Source: Arthrobacter sp. Soil736
GTDB taxonomy: Bacteria; Actinomycetota; Actinomycetes; Actinomycetales; Micrococcaceae
DNA length: 64,000 nucleotides
Reading direction: 5' to 3'
NCBI RefSeq assembly: GCF_001428005.1
Contig: NZ_LMSB01000006.1
Span: 1 to 64,000 of the forward strand
Part shown: positions 26,220 to 36,005 of the stretch, in pieces
How the letters are laid out: each line of letters begins with the position of its first letter
Numbering within the stretch: position 1 is the stretch's first letter
Translations under genes and position numbers: made by a program
The notes under the pieces: model-generated
The model's database searches: none
What the model was told of the DNA's origin: nothing
What the model saw: the letters and a program-made list of their open reading frames with translations, nothing else

Positions 26220-28892
26220 TCACGCTTCGACGCGCTCAATCGTGACCGTGCCCGCGTCGCCGTCGACCCCGACCTGCCGGCCGCTCGTCAGCCGCTGCGT
26301 GGCCACGCCGGTGCCGAGAACGGCGGGGATGCCGTATTCGCGGGCCACGATCGAGCTGTGGCTCAGCGGTCCGCCCACGTCGGTGACCACTCCCGAGGCC
26401 ATGGCGAACAGCGGCGTCCATGCGGGCGTGGTCATGCGGGCAACCAGGACCTCGCCCGGCCGCATGCTGGCGAAGTCCTCGGGGCCGCCGAGGAGGCGCG
26501 CCGGCGCGGTCACCTGCCCGGAACTGGCGCCGACTCCCGAGAAGGTGTCGCCGCGCTGGTCCTGGGAGCGGGCCGGCATCATACTTCCGAACGCCCGTTC
26601 CATCCATCGGCTCTCGGGCAGGAGCTGCGGCGCGGCGGCCTTCCGCTGTCCGCGCCACACCATCTTGCGCTGCTCCACGGCGTCAGCCCGTACCGGCCGT
26701 TCGGTGCCGGTGATGGCTGCGCCCGGCGTGGCAAGGCCGAAGTCGATGGCATTGCGCAGCTCGTCGAGCCGAAGCCAGAAGATGTCGGCGGGCTCTGCGA
26801 TGATGCCCGAGCCGACCAGCCGCTGACCAAGCTCCAGCAGCATCCGCCGCATCAGCGGCCATGCCAGGCCAATATCGGCCAGCGCGTCCTCTCGGACGGG
26901 CGCCGCCTTCTGCGCCCAGCGCAGCAGACGGGTGAAGACGGCGCGGCGGGCGGGGCCAAGCCTGCCGCGGATCGCCCTGCTCTGGTCATCCCGGCGGTCG
27001 GCCGAACGCTGCTGGCGCTCATGCGGGTCGTTGCCCTGGCCGCTCAGGAAGAACTTCAAGGTCTCCAGCAGGGCCGAGGGATCGTCGGCGGGCACCGGGT
27101 TGACGAAGTCAAGGTTGTACACCGCATGCCCGAACCGGTCCAGATGCCGCTGGAAGCGCGTCCGCCACTGCTCCCATTCCCCCGCGCCCACGCCGGCTGG
27201 CCTCTCTCCCGTCCGCAAGGACGCGGCGATCGATGCGGCCGGTCCGGAGGTCATGGCTGCGGCCAGTTCCGGGTTTCCGCGGGTCCACGCCGCAAGGTCG
27301 TACAGTGACTTCTCGGCACGGATGGGCTCGCTGTCGTACCCGAGCAGGAACGTCTGGCCGGGCGGGTCGCCGGCACGGCGGACCAGCCGGTCGTAAAACG
27401 CCCGGAACAGGATCTCGCTCGTTGCCGCGATCGGGATGACGGACTGCACCGCCGTGTAATAGGCGGTTCCGGCGTCCAGCAGCGCGGAGATCCCGCCCAG
27501 CAACTCGGAGGACGGAAGGTCCTTCACCGGTTTGGCGGCCCAGCGCCGCACCAGCCCGCGGTAGCTGGGGTGGGAATGGTCCCGCCAACCCTTGATGCCC
27601 ATGTGCGCCTTGCCGCGGGCGAGGGCACCCACCGCCGTCAGGGACTTGCCCATCACCCGCCACATTCCGCTGGAGCTGTAGTAGTAGTAGGCGTAGCCGT
27701 TGATCGTAGGCAAGGAGACGTCGCCCTCCCGCACGACGTCACGCCCCACGGCCTCGGACAGAAGGGCCTTAATCGACCGCGTCACCGAGCCGTCGATGAG
27801 GTCGGCGAACAATGGTGAGAGCGGATCGGGCAGCTGCTCCACAATGCTCGCCCGGAAGTACATGCCCTTCGGATAGGGCAGCGGCCATTCTGTCGGGGTC
27901 TCGCCCGCGGGCTCGGGCAGCGCGGTGACCGGGCGGGACTGGACAATGAAGAAATCACCGGCCGAAAGCGCCCATTCGATGTCCTGCGGCGAGCCGAAAT
28001 GCTCCGCGATGGCCACGCCCTGCCGTGCCAGCTCGGCCGCCGCCGCGTCATCCAGGACCGGCTGGCGGCGCTGCCGCTCAGGAACCGGCAGCTCCCTGGT
28101 GCCCTTTTCCGAGTAGGCCGTCATGACCTCCTTGTCCGCGGTCCGCCGCGACTCCACGCGGCCGGTGGCGGGATCCACCACGACGTCGTCGGTGGTGACG
28201 GCTCCGCTGACCACCGACTCGCCCAGACCCCAGGCGGCACTGATCACCACCTGGTCGCGGCGGCCGTTGGAAGGGTTGGCGGTGAACATGACCCCGGCTG
28301 CGTCCGACTCGACCATCCGCTGGACCACCACCGCCAGGCGAACCGTGGCGGGATCTAGCCCCTCACGGGCCCGGTAGGCCATGGCGCGCGCATTCCACAG
28401 GGACGCCCAGCAGTCAATGACCGCAGCCGTCACGGCATCGGGGCCCCGGACGTTCAGGTAGGTGTCCTGCTGTCCCGCGAAGCTGGCCGAGGCAAGGTCC
28501 TCTGCGGTGGCCGAGGACCTGACCGCCACCGGCGCATCGGCCTCGCCGCCGTCGCCTGGGGCCGCAGTCCTCCGGGAGAGCCCGCTGTAGGCCTCGCGCA
28601 GCTCGCGGGCGATCTCCTCCGGCATCACGCCCCCGGTGAACAGCGCCCGGATCCGCTGCGCAGCGGCGTCGTAGCCGGTCCCCAGGGCACCGGGAGGAAG
28701 CGTGGCAAGTTCCAGAATCCGCGGGGCGAGGCCGTTGGCGTCGACGAAGTCCGCATACGCTGCGGTGGTCAGCACGAAGCCGGGCGGAACCGGAAATCCT
28801 GCCTGGGCCAGCTCCCCGAGGTTGGCGCCCTTGCCGCCGGCCGTGCCGACGTCGCCGCGCCCCACCTGGCCAAAGTCCTTGATGTAGGTCAT
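26220..28892 (-). CDS. PEP synthase/rifampin phosphotransferase-like enzyme
   Basis: 890 residues. The ATP-grasp domain is first (about 1-330; GGKGANLGEL, AVRSSATAEDLASASFAGQQDTYLN). A long helical middle follows (about 370-780), then the phosphohistidine swivelling domain at the C-terminus (TDVGGPLSHSSIVARE, His845). The pyruvate/PEP-binding TIM barrel of genuine PpsA is missing. This ATP-grasp/helical/His order matches the rifampin phosphotransferase Rph, which phosphorylates the ansa chain of rifamycins using ATP. Other phosphotransfer enzymes share the layout, so rifampin activity is only a hypothesis. No Rph-associated inverted-repeat promoter element was seen in 28893-29045. Confidence 0.8.
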   Translation of the reverse strand: MTYIKDFGQVGRGDVGTAGGKGANLGELAQAGFPVPPGFVLTTAAYADFVDANGLAPRILELATLPPGALGTGYDAAAQRIRALFTGGVMPEEIARELREAYSGLSRRTAAPGDGGEADAPVAVRSSATAEDLASASFAGQQDTYLNVRGPDAVTAAVIDCWASLWNARAMAYRAREGLDPATVRLAVVVQRMVESDAAGVMFTANPSNGRRDQVVISAAWGLGESVVSGAVTTDDVVVDPATGRVESRRTADKEVMTAYSEKGTRELPVPERQRRQPVLDDAAAAELARQGVAIAEHFGSPQDIEWALSAGDFFIVQSRPVTALPEPAGETPTEWPLPYPKGMYFRASIVEQLPDPLSPLFADLIDGSVTRSIKALLSEAVGRDVVREGDVSLPTINGYAYYYYSSSGMWRVMGKSLTAVGALARGKAHMGIKGWRDHSHPSYRGLVRRWAAKPVKDLPSSELLGGISALLDAGTAYYTAVQSVIPIAATSEILFRAFYDRLVRRAGDPPGQTFLLGYDSEPIRAEKSLYDLAAWTRGNPELAAAMTSGPAASIAASLRTGERPAGVGAGEWEQWRTRFQRHLDRFGHAVYNLDFVNPVPADDPSALLETLKFFLSGQGNDPHERQQRSADRRDDQSRAIRGRLGPARRAVFTRLLRWAQKAAPVREDALADIGLAWPLMRRMLLELGQRLVGSGIIAEPADIFWLRLDELRNAIDFGLATPGAAITGTERPVRADAVEQRKMVWRGQRKAAAPQLLPESRWMERAFGSMMPARSQDQRGDTFSGVGASSGQVTAPARLLGGPEDFASMRPGEVLVARMTTPAWTPLFAMASGVVTDVGGPLSHSSIVAREYGIPAVLGTGVATQRLTSGRQVGVDGDAGTVTIERVEA

Positions 28893-29045
28893 GACCGTGC
28901 GTCCCTTCTGCCCGGCCCAGTTAGCAGCACCGCCCAGTTTGCAGCCCTGCGCCTGGCTGCTCCCATTTTGGCACGGCCGAATGCACGGTCCTATGGCCCG
29001 ACGCGACCCGTCAGAAGCGGGCGGCGGGCCCGTGAGACCGTCCCT

Positions 29046-29468
29046 TTACTCCGTGCCGTGCGGGCGCCACACCACCACGGCCTGGGACCTGGCCCGCGGC
29101 CGCTGCCCCCTCGCCAGGCTGACCACGTCGCCGGCCGTGCCGGCGGCGAAGATGCGGGAGTCCAGGGGCTGACGACGGCGGCCCAGCTCCTCGGTCAGTT
29201 CGCTCACCCGCCGTTGCAGCGCGGCCACCTGATTCTCCAGTTCGAGAATGCGCTTGATCCCCTCGAGCGAGACGCCCTCGTGGGAGAGCCGCTGCACCTC
29301 ACGGAGCATGGTCACGTCGCGCTGGGAGTACCGGCGGGACTTGCCCGGGGCGCGGCTGGGGGAGACGATGCCCAGCCGGTCGTACTGGCGGAGCGTCTGC
29401 GGGTGCATGTCAGCGAGTTCGGCCGCCACCGAGATGACGAAGATCGGCTGATCGAAGTTGATGTCCAC
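29046..29468 (-). CDS. hspR: HspR heat-shock repressor (MerR family)
   Basis: 140 residues. The MerR DNA-binding domain is clear: FVISVAAELADMHPQTLRQYDRLG (helix-turn-helix) followed by PSRAPGKSRRYSQRDVTMLREVQRL (wing, about 37-61), then a coiled coil. HspR represses the dnaK operon by binding HAIR inverted repeats, and two HAIR sites are present upstream of dnaK here. It is the last gene of dnaK-grpE-dnaJ-hspR, 15 nt after dnaJ. The C-terminus is extended with a basic tail. Confidence 0.93.
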   Translation of the reverse strand: MDINFDQPIFVISVAAELADMHPQTLRQYDRLGIVSPSRAPGKSRRYSQRDVTMLREVQRLSHEGVSLEGIKRILELENQVAALQRRVSELTEELGRRRQPLDSRIFAAGTAGDVVSLARGQRPRARSQAVVVWRPHGTE

Positions 29469-29483
29469 GGCTGACGCCCGTCG

Positions 29484-30467
29484 CTAGAGCCGGGCCTTGG
29501 CTGCCAGGCCCTCGCGGACATCCGCGCCGGCGGTGGCGGCTGCGAATGCTTTCACGGCCTCCTCGGCTTCCTTGCTCAGGTTCCGCGGAACGGCGACGTC
29601 GATGGTCACCAGCAGATCGCCGGTGCCCTTCGAGGTCTTCACGCCGCGGCCCTTGACCCGGAGGGTGCGCCCGGACGGCGTGCCGGCCGGCACCCGGACC
29701 CGGACGTGTTCGCCGTCGATGGTGGGGACCTCGATGTCGGCGCCCAGTGCGGCCTCGGGGAAGCTGACCGGCACGTGGATGCGGAGGTTGTCGCCGTCGC
29801 GCGTGTAAAAGTCGTGGGGCTTGACGTTGACCGTCACCATCAGGTCGCCGTTGCCCGAGGGCCCGTACTGTCCCTTTCCGCGGACGCGCACCTTCTGGCC
29901 GTCCTTGATGCCGGCCGGTACCCGGACGTCGATGACATCGCCGTCCGGCTCGCGCAGGCCAATCGTGGTGCCGCGGATGGAACCGGCGAAGGAGATGCTG
30001 GTGCTCGCCGTCCGGTCGGCGCCCTTCTGGGGCGCGCGCTGGTAGCCTGCCGGACCGCCCGCGCCGCCGAAGCCGCCGCCGAACAGGTCCGCGAACTCGG
30101 GCGGGATGCCGCCGGCAGTGCTGAAACCGCCGGAGTGCCGGCCCGCGTTGCCTGTGAACAGGCCGCCGAAGAGGTCCTCGAAACCGCCGTTCGCGGTGCT
30201 GCCCGCACCGTGGGGAGCAAAGCGTGCCCCGCCGCCCATGGCGCGGACGGCGTCGTACTGCTGGCGCTCATCGGGGTCGGACAGCACGGAGTACGCCTCG
30301 GAGATGTCCTTGAACTTCTTCTCCGAGGCAGGGTCACCGGAGTTGGTGTCCGGGTGGTGCAGGCGTGCGAGTTTCCGGTAGGCCTTCTTGATGTCAGCGT
30401 CGGAAGCGTCCTTGGCGATGCCAAGGATCGCGTAAAAGTCCTTGTCCACCCAGTCCTGGCTAGCCAA
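29484..30467 (-). CDS. dnaJ: DnaJ co-chaperone (DnaJ1 type, no zinc finger)
   Basis: 327 residues. The J domain (about 9-74) has the HPD tripeptide at 38-40, followed by a Gly/Phe-rich region (about 75-145; FGGGFGGAGG) and a substrate-binding C-terminal domain. It has no CxxCxGxG zinc-finger repeats, so it belongs to the CbpA-like/type II class normally found in actinobacterial dnaK operons. It stimulates DnaK ATPase. Between it and grpE lies a strong 15-bp hairpin. Confidence 0.93.
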   Translation of the reverse strand: MASQDWVDKDFYAILGIAKDASDADIKKAYRKLARLHHPDTNSGDPASEKKFKDISEAYSVLSDPDERQQYDAVRAMGGGARFAPHGAGSTANGGFEDLFGGLFTGNAGRHSGGFSTAGGIPPEFADLFGGGFGGAGGPAGYQRAPQKGADRTASTSISFAGSIRGTTIGLREPDGDVIDVRVPAGIKDGQKVRVRGKGQYGPSGNGDLMVTVNVKPHDFYTRDGDNLRIHVPVSFPEAALGADIEVPTIDGEHVRVRVPAGTPSGRTLRVKGRGVKTSKGTGDLLVTIDVAVPRNLSKEAEEAVKAFAAATAGADVREGLAAKARL

Positions 30468-30525
30468 TGGCGTTTCCTTTCAAAAGTACAAAAGCGTTAA
30501 GGCGAGATTACCGCTGAACGCCGTA

Positions 30526-30561
30526 GCGGATGAGGGGGCCTGGCGTGGCCCCCTCATCCGC
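30526..30561 (-). terminator. Intercistronic hairpin between grpE and dnaJ
   Basis: A perfect 15-bp inverted repeat (arms 30526-30540 and 30547-30561, core GATGAGGGGGCC) with a 6-nt loop lies 17 nt downstream of the grpE stop and before dnaJ. It has no T run. It may be a partial terminator or an RNA-processing/stability element that tunes the ratio of dnaK-grpE to dnaJ-hspR. Confidence 0.65.
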
Positions 30562-30577
30562 GAAGGCGTGGAGGTGA

Positions 30578-31258
30578 CTACGCCGGAACGGCCACAATCA
30601 CTTGTGCCGCGCGGAGGACGCGCTCGCCCGACTTGTAGCCGGAGCGGAGCACCTGGCTGACGGTGTCAACCTCGATGTCCTCGCCGGGCTGCTGGATGAG
30701 GGCCTCGTGGATGGTCGGATCGAACTCCACGCCGGTCTCATCGATGCGGGTCAGGCCGTACGTCTTCAGCGCGCTTTCCAGCTTGGCGGCAATCGCGGCG
30801 AACGGGCCGTCCGCGAGGTCACCGTGCTGGCGGGCGGCGTCGACGTCGTCCAGCACCGGGAGCAGCGAGTTCAGGACGCCGATGACGGCCATCTCCCCTG
30901 CCACGGCACGGTCGCGCTCAACGCGCTTGCGGTAGTTGACGTACTCGGCCTGCAGGCGCAGCAGATCGTTCTTCAGCTCCGCGGCCGCGGCGGCTTCCGT
31001 TCCCTGGGCCACCGATTCCTCCGCCGGCACCTCCACCCGGTTGAGGATTTCCTCGGCCTGGGCGAGGGCGTCGCCGTCGGAATCCGCGGCGGTCTCGACA
31101 GGCTCGACCACCGGTTCACGGTGGTGCTCGCCCTTCGGGTGCCGTGCCTGCCCGGTCACCGGGTCCACCTTGCGGTGGTCCCGGATGACCGGCTCGTCAC
31201 GCTTGCTGCCCTGATCGCGGGAAGAACCGTGCTCCTCTTCGTTACCGTGATGCGGCAT
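30578..31258 (-). CDS. grpE: GrpE nucleotide exchange factor
   Basis: 226 residues. A charged, disordered N-terminus (about 1-75) precedes the coiled coil (AAELKNDLLRLQAEYVNYRKRVERDR) and the beta-sheet DnaK-binding domain (GVEFDPTIHEALIQQPGED, VLRSGYKSGERVLRAAQVIV). ATG 31258 is 2 nt after the dnaK stop. Confidence 0.95.
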   Translation of the reverse strand: MPHHGNEEEHGSSRDQGSKRDEPVIRDHRKVDPVTGQARHPKGEHHREPVVEPVETAADSDGDALAQAEEILNRVEVPAEESVAQGTEAAAAAELKNDLLRLQAEYVNYRKRVERDRAVAGEMAVIGVLNSLLPVLDDVDAARQHGDLADGPFAAIAAKLESALKTYGLTRIDETGVEFDPTIHEALIQQPGEDIEVDTVSQVLRSGYKSGERVLRAAQVIVAVPA

Positions 31259-31260
31259 GG

Positions 31261-33207
<1,947 letters not shown>

Positions 33208-33270
33208 TCACCCGCCGGGAGGACTGCAGGCCCGCTGACCGGGCCTGACGAGATCGAGGTTCGCCCACTC

Positions 33271-33291
33271 CTTGAGCGATCTACACTCAAC
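33271..33291. promoter_or_regulatory. HAIR operator 1 for HspR
   Basis: CTTGAGC-N7-ACTCAAC matches the HAIR consensus CTTGAGT-N7-ACTCAAG with two mismatches. It lies 127 nt upstream of dnaK and overlaps a candidate -10 (33290-33295). Confidence 0.88.
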
Positions 33292-33317
33292 TTTACCCAG
33301 GAGCGGGTTTAAGTCAA
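33290..33317 (-). promoter_or_regulatory. Candidate dnaK promoter
   Basis: On the minus strand, TTGACT (33312-33317) and TAAAGT (33290-33295) are separated by 16 bp, between the two HAIR sites. Occupancy of the HAIR sites would block it. The 342-bp gap 33145-33486 holds only this promoter, the HAIR sites and the palindrome at 33378. Confidence 0.5.
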
Positions 33318-33323
33318 TCCAAA

Positions 33324-33344
33324 CTTGAGTCAACTACGCTCAAC
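33324..33344. promoter_or_regulatory. HAIR operator 2 for HspR
   Basis: CTTGAGT-N7-GCTCAAC matches HAIR in the first arm perfectly and in five of seven bases of the second. It sits 53 nt upstream of HAIR 1, that is about five helical turns, suggesting cooperative binding. Confidence 0.88.
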
Positions 33345-33377
33345 TTTGGATTTCGGACTGCTCTGCGTCCAAGGAAA

Positions 33378-33419
33378 GGCCCCCGGTGTTCCGCGGATAT
33401 CCGCGGAACACCGGGGGCC
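33378..33419 (-). terminator. Perfect 42-bp palindrome, probable terminator
   Basis: Arms of 21 bp (33378-33398 and 33399-33419) meet at GATATC with no loop. It lies 68 nt after the stop of the GDYG-repeat gene on the minus strand and just upstream of the dnaK HAIR region. It probably insulates dnaK from upstream transcription. Confidence 0.6.
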
Positions 33420-33486
33420 ACGACGACGGCGCCAGTGCGGTTTCGCTGAGCGTGAACCCGCGGGGCGTCGCCCGCCGGGCGGGGAG

Positions 33487-33909
33487 CTACCCTCCGGCTG
33501 AGGTGCCGCCGTCGTCCTTCCTTGGTGCGTTGACCTGGCCGTCCGTCAGTTCATCCTTCAGGTCATCGGCCGTGCCGCGCTCCGGGGTGGTGCCGGCGGC
33601 ACCGTAGTCGCCTTCGGGATACTCCCCCTCTTCGTCGGCAGGCAGTTCCTGGCCCACCGTGCCGGCCTTCCCGTAGTCGCCTTCCGGGTATGTGCCTTCC
33701 TCGGCGTCGGCCGAGACTTCAACCGTTCCGGCGTCGCCATAATCGCCGGCCGGGTATTCGCCTTTCGCATCAGCGCGAGCATCGTCACCCACCACGCCGG
33801 CGTCGCCGTAGTCGCCTTCAACATACTGGCCGCTCTCACCTTCGAGCGCCGGTTCCCCTGTGCTGTTGTCGGCCTTTCCCGGGGCTTCAAACTCGCTGTT
33901 TTCGGTCAT
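33487..33909 (-). CDS. Acidic GDYG-repeat protein, unknown function
   Basis: 140 residues, strongly acidic and low in hydrophobic residues. It has four tandem repeats of about 23 residues, each with an invariant GDYG flanked by G-x-Y-x-x and followed by xAG(T/V) (for example GEYPEGDYGAAG). No signal peptide or membrane segment is visible. The repeats suggest an intrinsically disordered protein. It is between the dnaK operon and the ABC transporter but in its own unit, with a hairpin after it. I do not recognise the family. Confidence 0.7.
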   Translation of the reverse strand: MTENSEFEAPGKADNSTGEPALEGESGQYVEGDYGDAGVVGDDARADAKGEYPAGDYGDAGTVEVSADAEEGTYPEGDYGKAGTVGQELPADEEGEYPEGDYGAAGTTPERGTADDLKDELTDGQVNAPRKDDGGTSAGG

Positions 33910-34021
33910 CGCGTGATCACTCCTTCGGAGGACTGGGCGCGCCCATCCGGGCGCATTGGCAGTCTACTCAGCCGCGGCAGGCGGCAACAGTGTCCCGGAA
34001 CGGGGCTCCGATCGGCGCGGC

Positions 34022-34924
34022 TCAGGTCCCGGCGAGGCCCGTGGTGGCCACCCCCTTGATGATCTGCCGCTGGAAGAACAGGAAGACGACGATCAGCGGC
34101 AAGGCGGCCAGCAGCGCGGACGCCATGTTCTGAGCGTACTGGATGCCGTAGGCGCTCTTGATGGTCTGCAGGCCCACGGGAAGGGTCAGCAGGGAGCTCT
34201 CATTGGTGGCGATGAAAGGCCACAGGAAGTTGTTCCAGGCCCCGATGAACACGAAGATGGCCACTGCGGCCAGGATGGGCCGGGACAGCGGGAGCACGAT
34301 GGTGGTGAAGATCCGCAGCCTGCCGGCACCGTCCATCAGTGCCGCCTCCTCCAGCTCGCGCGGGATCTGGTCGAAGAACTTCTTCAGCACGAACACCATG
34401 GGCGGGTGGATCACCTGCGGCAGGATGAGCGCCCAGTAGGTGTCGATCAGGCCAAGGGACTGCATCTGCTGGAACAGCGGGATGATGAGCACCGGCGGCG
34501 GAATGATGATCGAGGCCACGATCACGCCCATCAGTACGTTCTTGCCACGGAAGTTGATCCGTGAAATGGCGTAGGCCGCCAGGGCGGAGATCACCAGGGT
34601 CACGGCCGTGATCGCCGCGGAGGTGAAGATCGAATTGAACGTCCAGGTGGGGATGTTTCCGCTGCCCAGGACCTTCGCGAACGCATCCAGGGTGAAGCCC
34701 GACGCCGGCAGCCAGGTGATGGGAGTGGCGGCCGCTTCAGTTTCGCTCTTCAGCGCCGTAACGGTGGCCCAGGCGAAGGGAACCAGCCAGGCCACGGCAA
34801 GAACGGCGACGACGGCGGTGGCCGCCACACGGGCCAGCGGCGGTTTACGCCGCCGGGCGCCTGAAGCTACCGGCGGCGGGGTGCTGGCCGACACCGCAGG
34901 CCGGGGAATTGTCTGGGTTGCCAT
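34022..34924 (-). CDS. Carbohydrate ABC transporter permease (MalG-type)
   Basis: 300 residues from ATG 34924 (MATQTIPRP), with AGGAG 10 nt upstream. It has six transmembrane helices after a polar N-terminus and the cytoplasmic EAA loop EEAALMDGAGRLRIFTTIVLPLS. This is a binding-protein-dependent permease of the CUT1 family. It follows the MalF-type permease by 2 nt. No ATPase is encoded in this cluster, so a shared MsiK-type ATPase is likely, as in many actinobacteria. Confidence 0.9.
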   Translation of the reverse strand: MATQTIPRPAVSASTPPPVASGARRRKPPLARVAATAVVAVLAVAWLVPFAWATVTALKSETEAAATPITWLPASGFTLDAFAKVLGSGNIPTWTFNSIFTSAAITAVTLVISALAAYAISRINFRGKNVLMGVIVASIIIPPPVLIIPLFQQMQSLGLIDTYWALILPQVIHPPMVFVLKKFFDQIPRELEEAALMDGAGRLRIFTTIVLPLSRPILAAVAIFVFIGAWNNFLWPFIATNESSLLTLPVGLQTIKSAYGIQYAQNMASALLAALPLIVVFLFFQRQIIKGVATTGLAGT

Positions 34925-34926
34925 GG

Positions 34927-35910
34927 CTATGCGCTCCTTTTCCGGGTGATGAACAGCTGTGCGACGGAGATCAGCAGGATGAGCCCGAAGAAGATGTAGG
35001 AGATGGCCGCGGAGTAGCCCAGCCGGTACCCCGTGAAGCCTGCCTCGAAGATGTACTGCACCACCGGGCGCGTCGCGCCCCCGGGGCCCCCGCTGGTCAT
35101 CTGGTAGATCTGGTCGAAGACCTTCAGCGACGCGAGCACCTGGAGAATCACGATCATGGCGGTGGTCGGGCCCAGCTGCGGGAGCGTGATGGAGAAGAGC
35201 TGCCGCCAGCCGCCGGCTCCGTCTAGTGATGCGGCCTCGTAGTGCTGCTGCGGAATGTTCTGCAAGGCGGCCAGGTACAGCAGGAAATTGAAGCCCGTGG
35301 TCCACCAGACGGTGGCGATGACGATCGCCCACATGGCCATCGAAGGATCATTCAGCCAGGCGACCGGCGGCAGTCCGATTTTCGCGAGGATGTCGTTGAA
35401 CAGGCCCAGCTGCGGGTTGTACATCCAGGAGAAGAACAGGGAGACCACCGTGGAGGCCAGCAGGAACGGCGAGAAGAAGGACAGGCGCCAGAGCCACTGC
35501 GCCGGCAGTCCCATGTTCACCAGGGCCGCCAGCGCCAGCGCTATGACCACCAGCGGGACCGTGCTGATCAGGGTGAAGTACAGGGTGTTGCCCAGGGACC
35601 GCCACATGTCGGGATCGGCGAAGGCTTCGGCGTAGTTCGCGAGGCCAATGAAGCCGTCGTTTGCTCCTGTCAGCGACTTTCCGGTGAGGCTCATCAAGGC
35701 GCCGGACAGCAGCGGCCAGACCAGGAACATGAGGAAGAACGCCACGAACGGCGCCACGAACGCCCAGCCCTGCCAGTTGTCGCGGAAGCTGCCGCGCGGC
35801 GCGGCGGTGCGCGGGATGTCACGGGGCGCGGTGCCGCGCCGCGGGATGTCGCGGGGCAGGACGGCCCGGGGCAGGCGCCGTTGGGGCGCGGTCAGTCGTG
35901 AAGTGGTCAT
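34927..35910 (-). CDS. Carbohydrate ABC transporter permease (MalF-type)
   Basis: 327 residues. A 45-residue N-terminus with a repeated LPRDIPRR/APRDIPRT pattern precedes the first helix, and six helices follow. The EAA loop is YEAASLDGAGGWRQLFSITLPQL. It is the partner of the MalG-type permease directly downstream. Its upstream region holds degenerate 15-bp tandem repeats. Confidence 0.9.
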   Translation of the reverse strand: MTTSRLTAPQRRLPRAVLPRDIPRRGTAPRDIPRTAAPRGSFRDNWQGWAFVAPFVAFFLMFLVWPLLSGALMSLTGKSLTGANDGFIGLANYAEAFADPDMWRSLGNTLYFTLISTVPLVVIALALAALVNMGLPAQWLWRLSFFSPFLLASTVVSLFFSWMYNPQLGLFNDILAKIGLPPVAWLNDPSMAMWAIVIATVWWTTGFNFLLYLAALQNIPQQHYEAASLDGAGGWRQLFSITLPQLGPTTAMIVILQVLASLKVFDQIYQMTSGGPGGATRPVVQYIFEAGFTGYRLGYSAAISYIFFGLILLISVAQLFITRKRSA

Positions 35911-35927
35911 GCGGACTCCTTTGTCAC

Positions 35928-35999
35928 GGGCGGTGGTTCACAGGGCGGTGGTTCACAGGGCGGCTCAGTGGACAGAGCGGCTGTTCACAGAGCGGTTAC
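35928..35999. repeat. Degenerate 15-bp tandem repeats
   Basis: GGGCGGTGGTTCACA occurs at 35928-35942 and 35943-35957; diverged copies follow at 35958-35974, 35975-35989 and 35990-35999 (GAGCGG...). The array fills most of the 95-nt gap between the binding-protein gene and the first permease gene. No promoter is visible in it. Confidence 0.85.
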
Positions 36000-36005
36000 T
36001 GCGTG

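Noticed and set aside
28893..29045. Rifampin-associated promoter element upstream of the Rph-like gene
   Set aside because: No suitable inverted repeat was seen in the 153-bp gap.
35928..35999. Possible CRISPR array at the 15-bp repeats
   Set aside because: Units are contiguous with no spacers and no cas genes are present.
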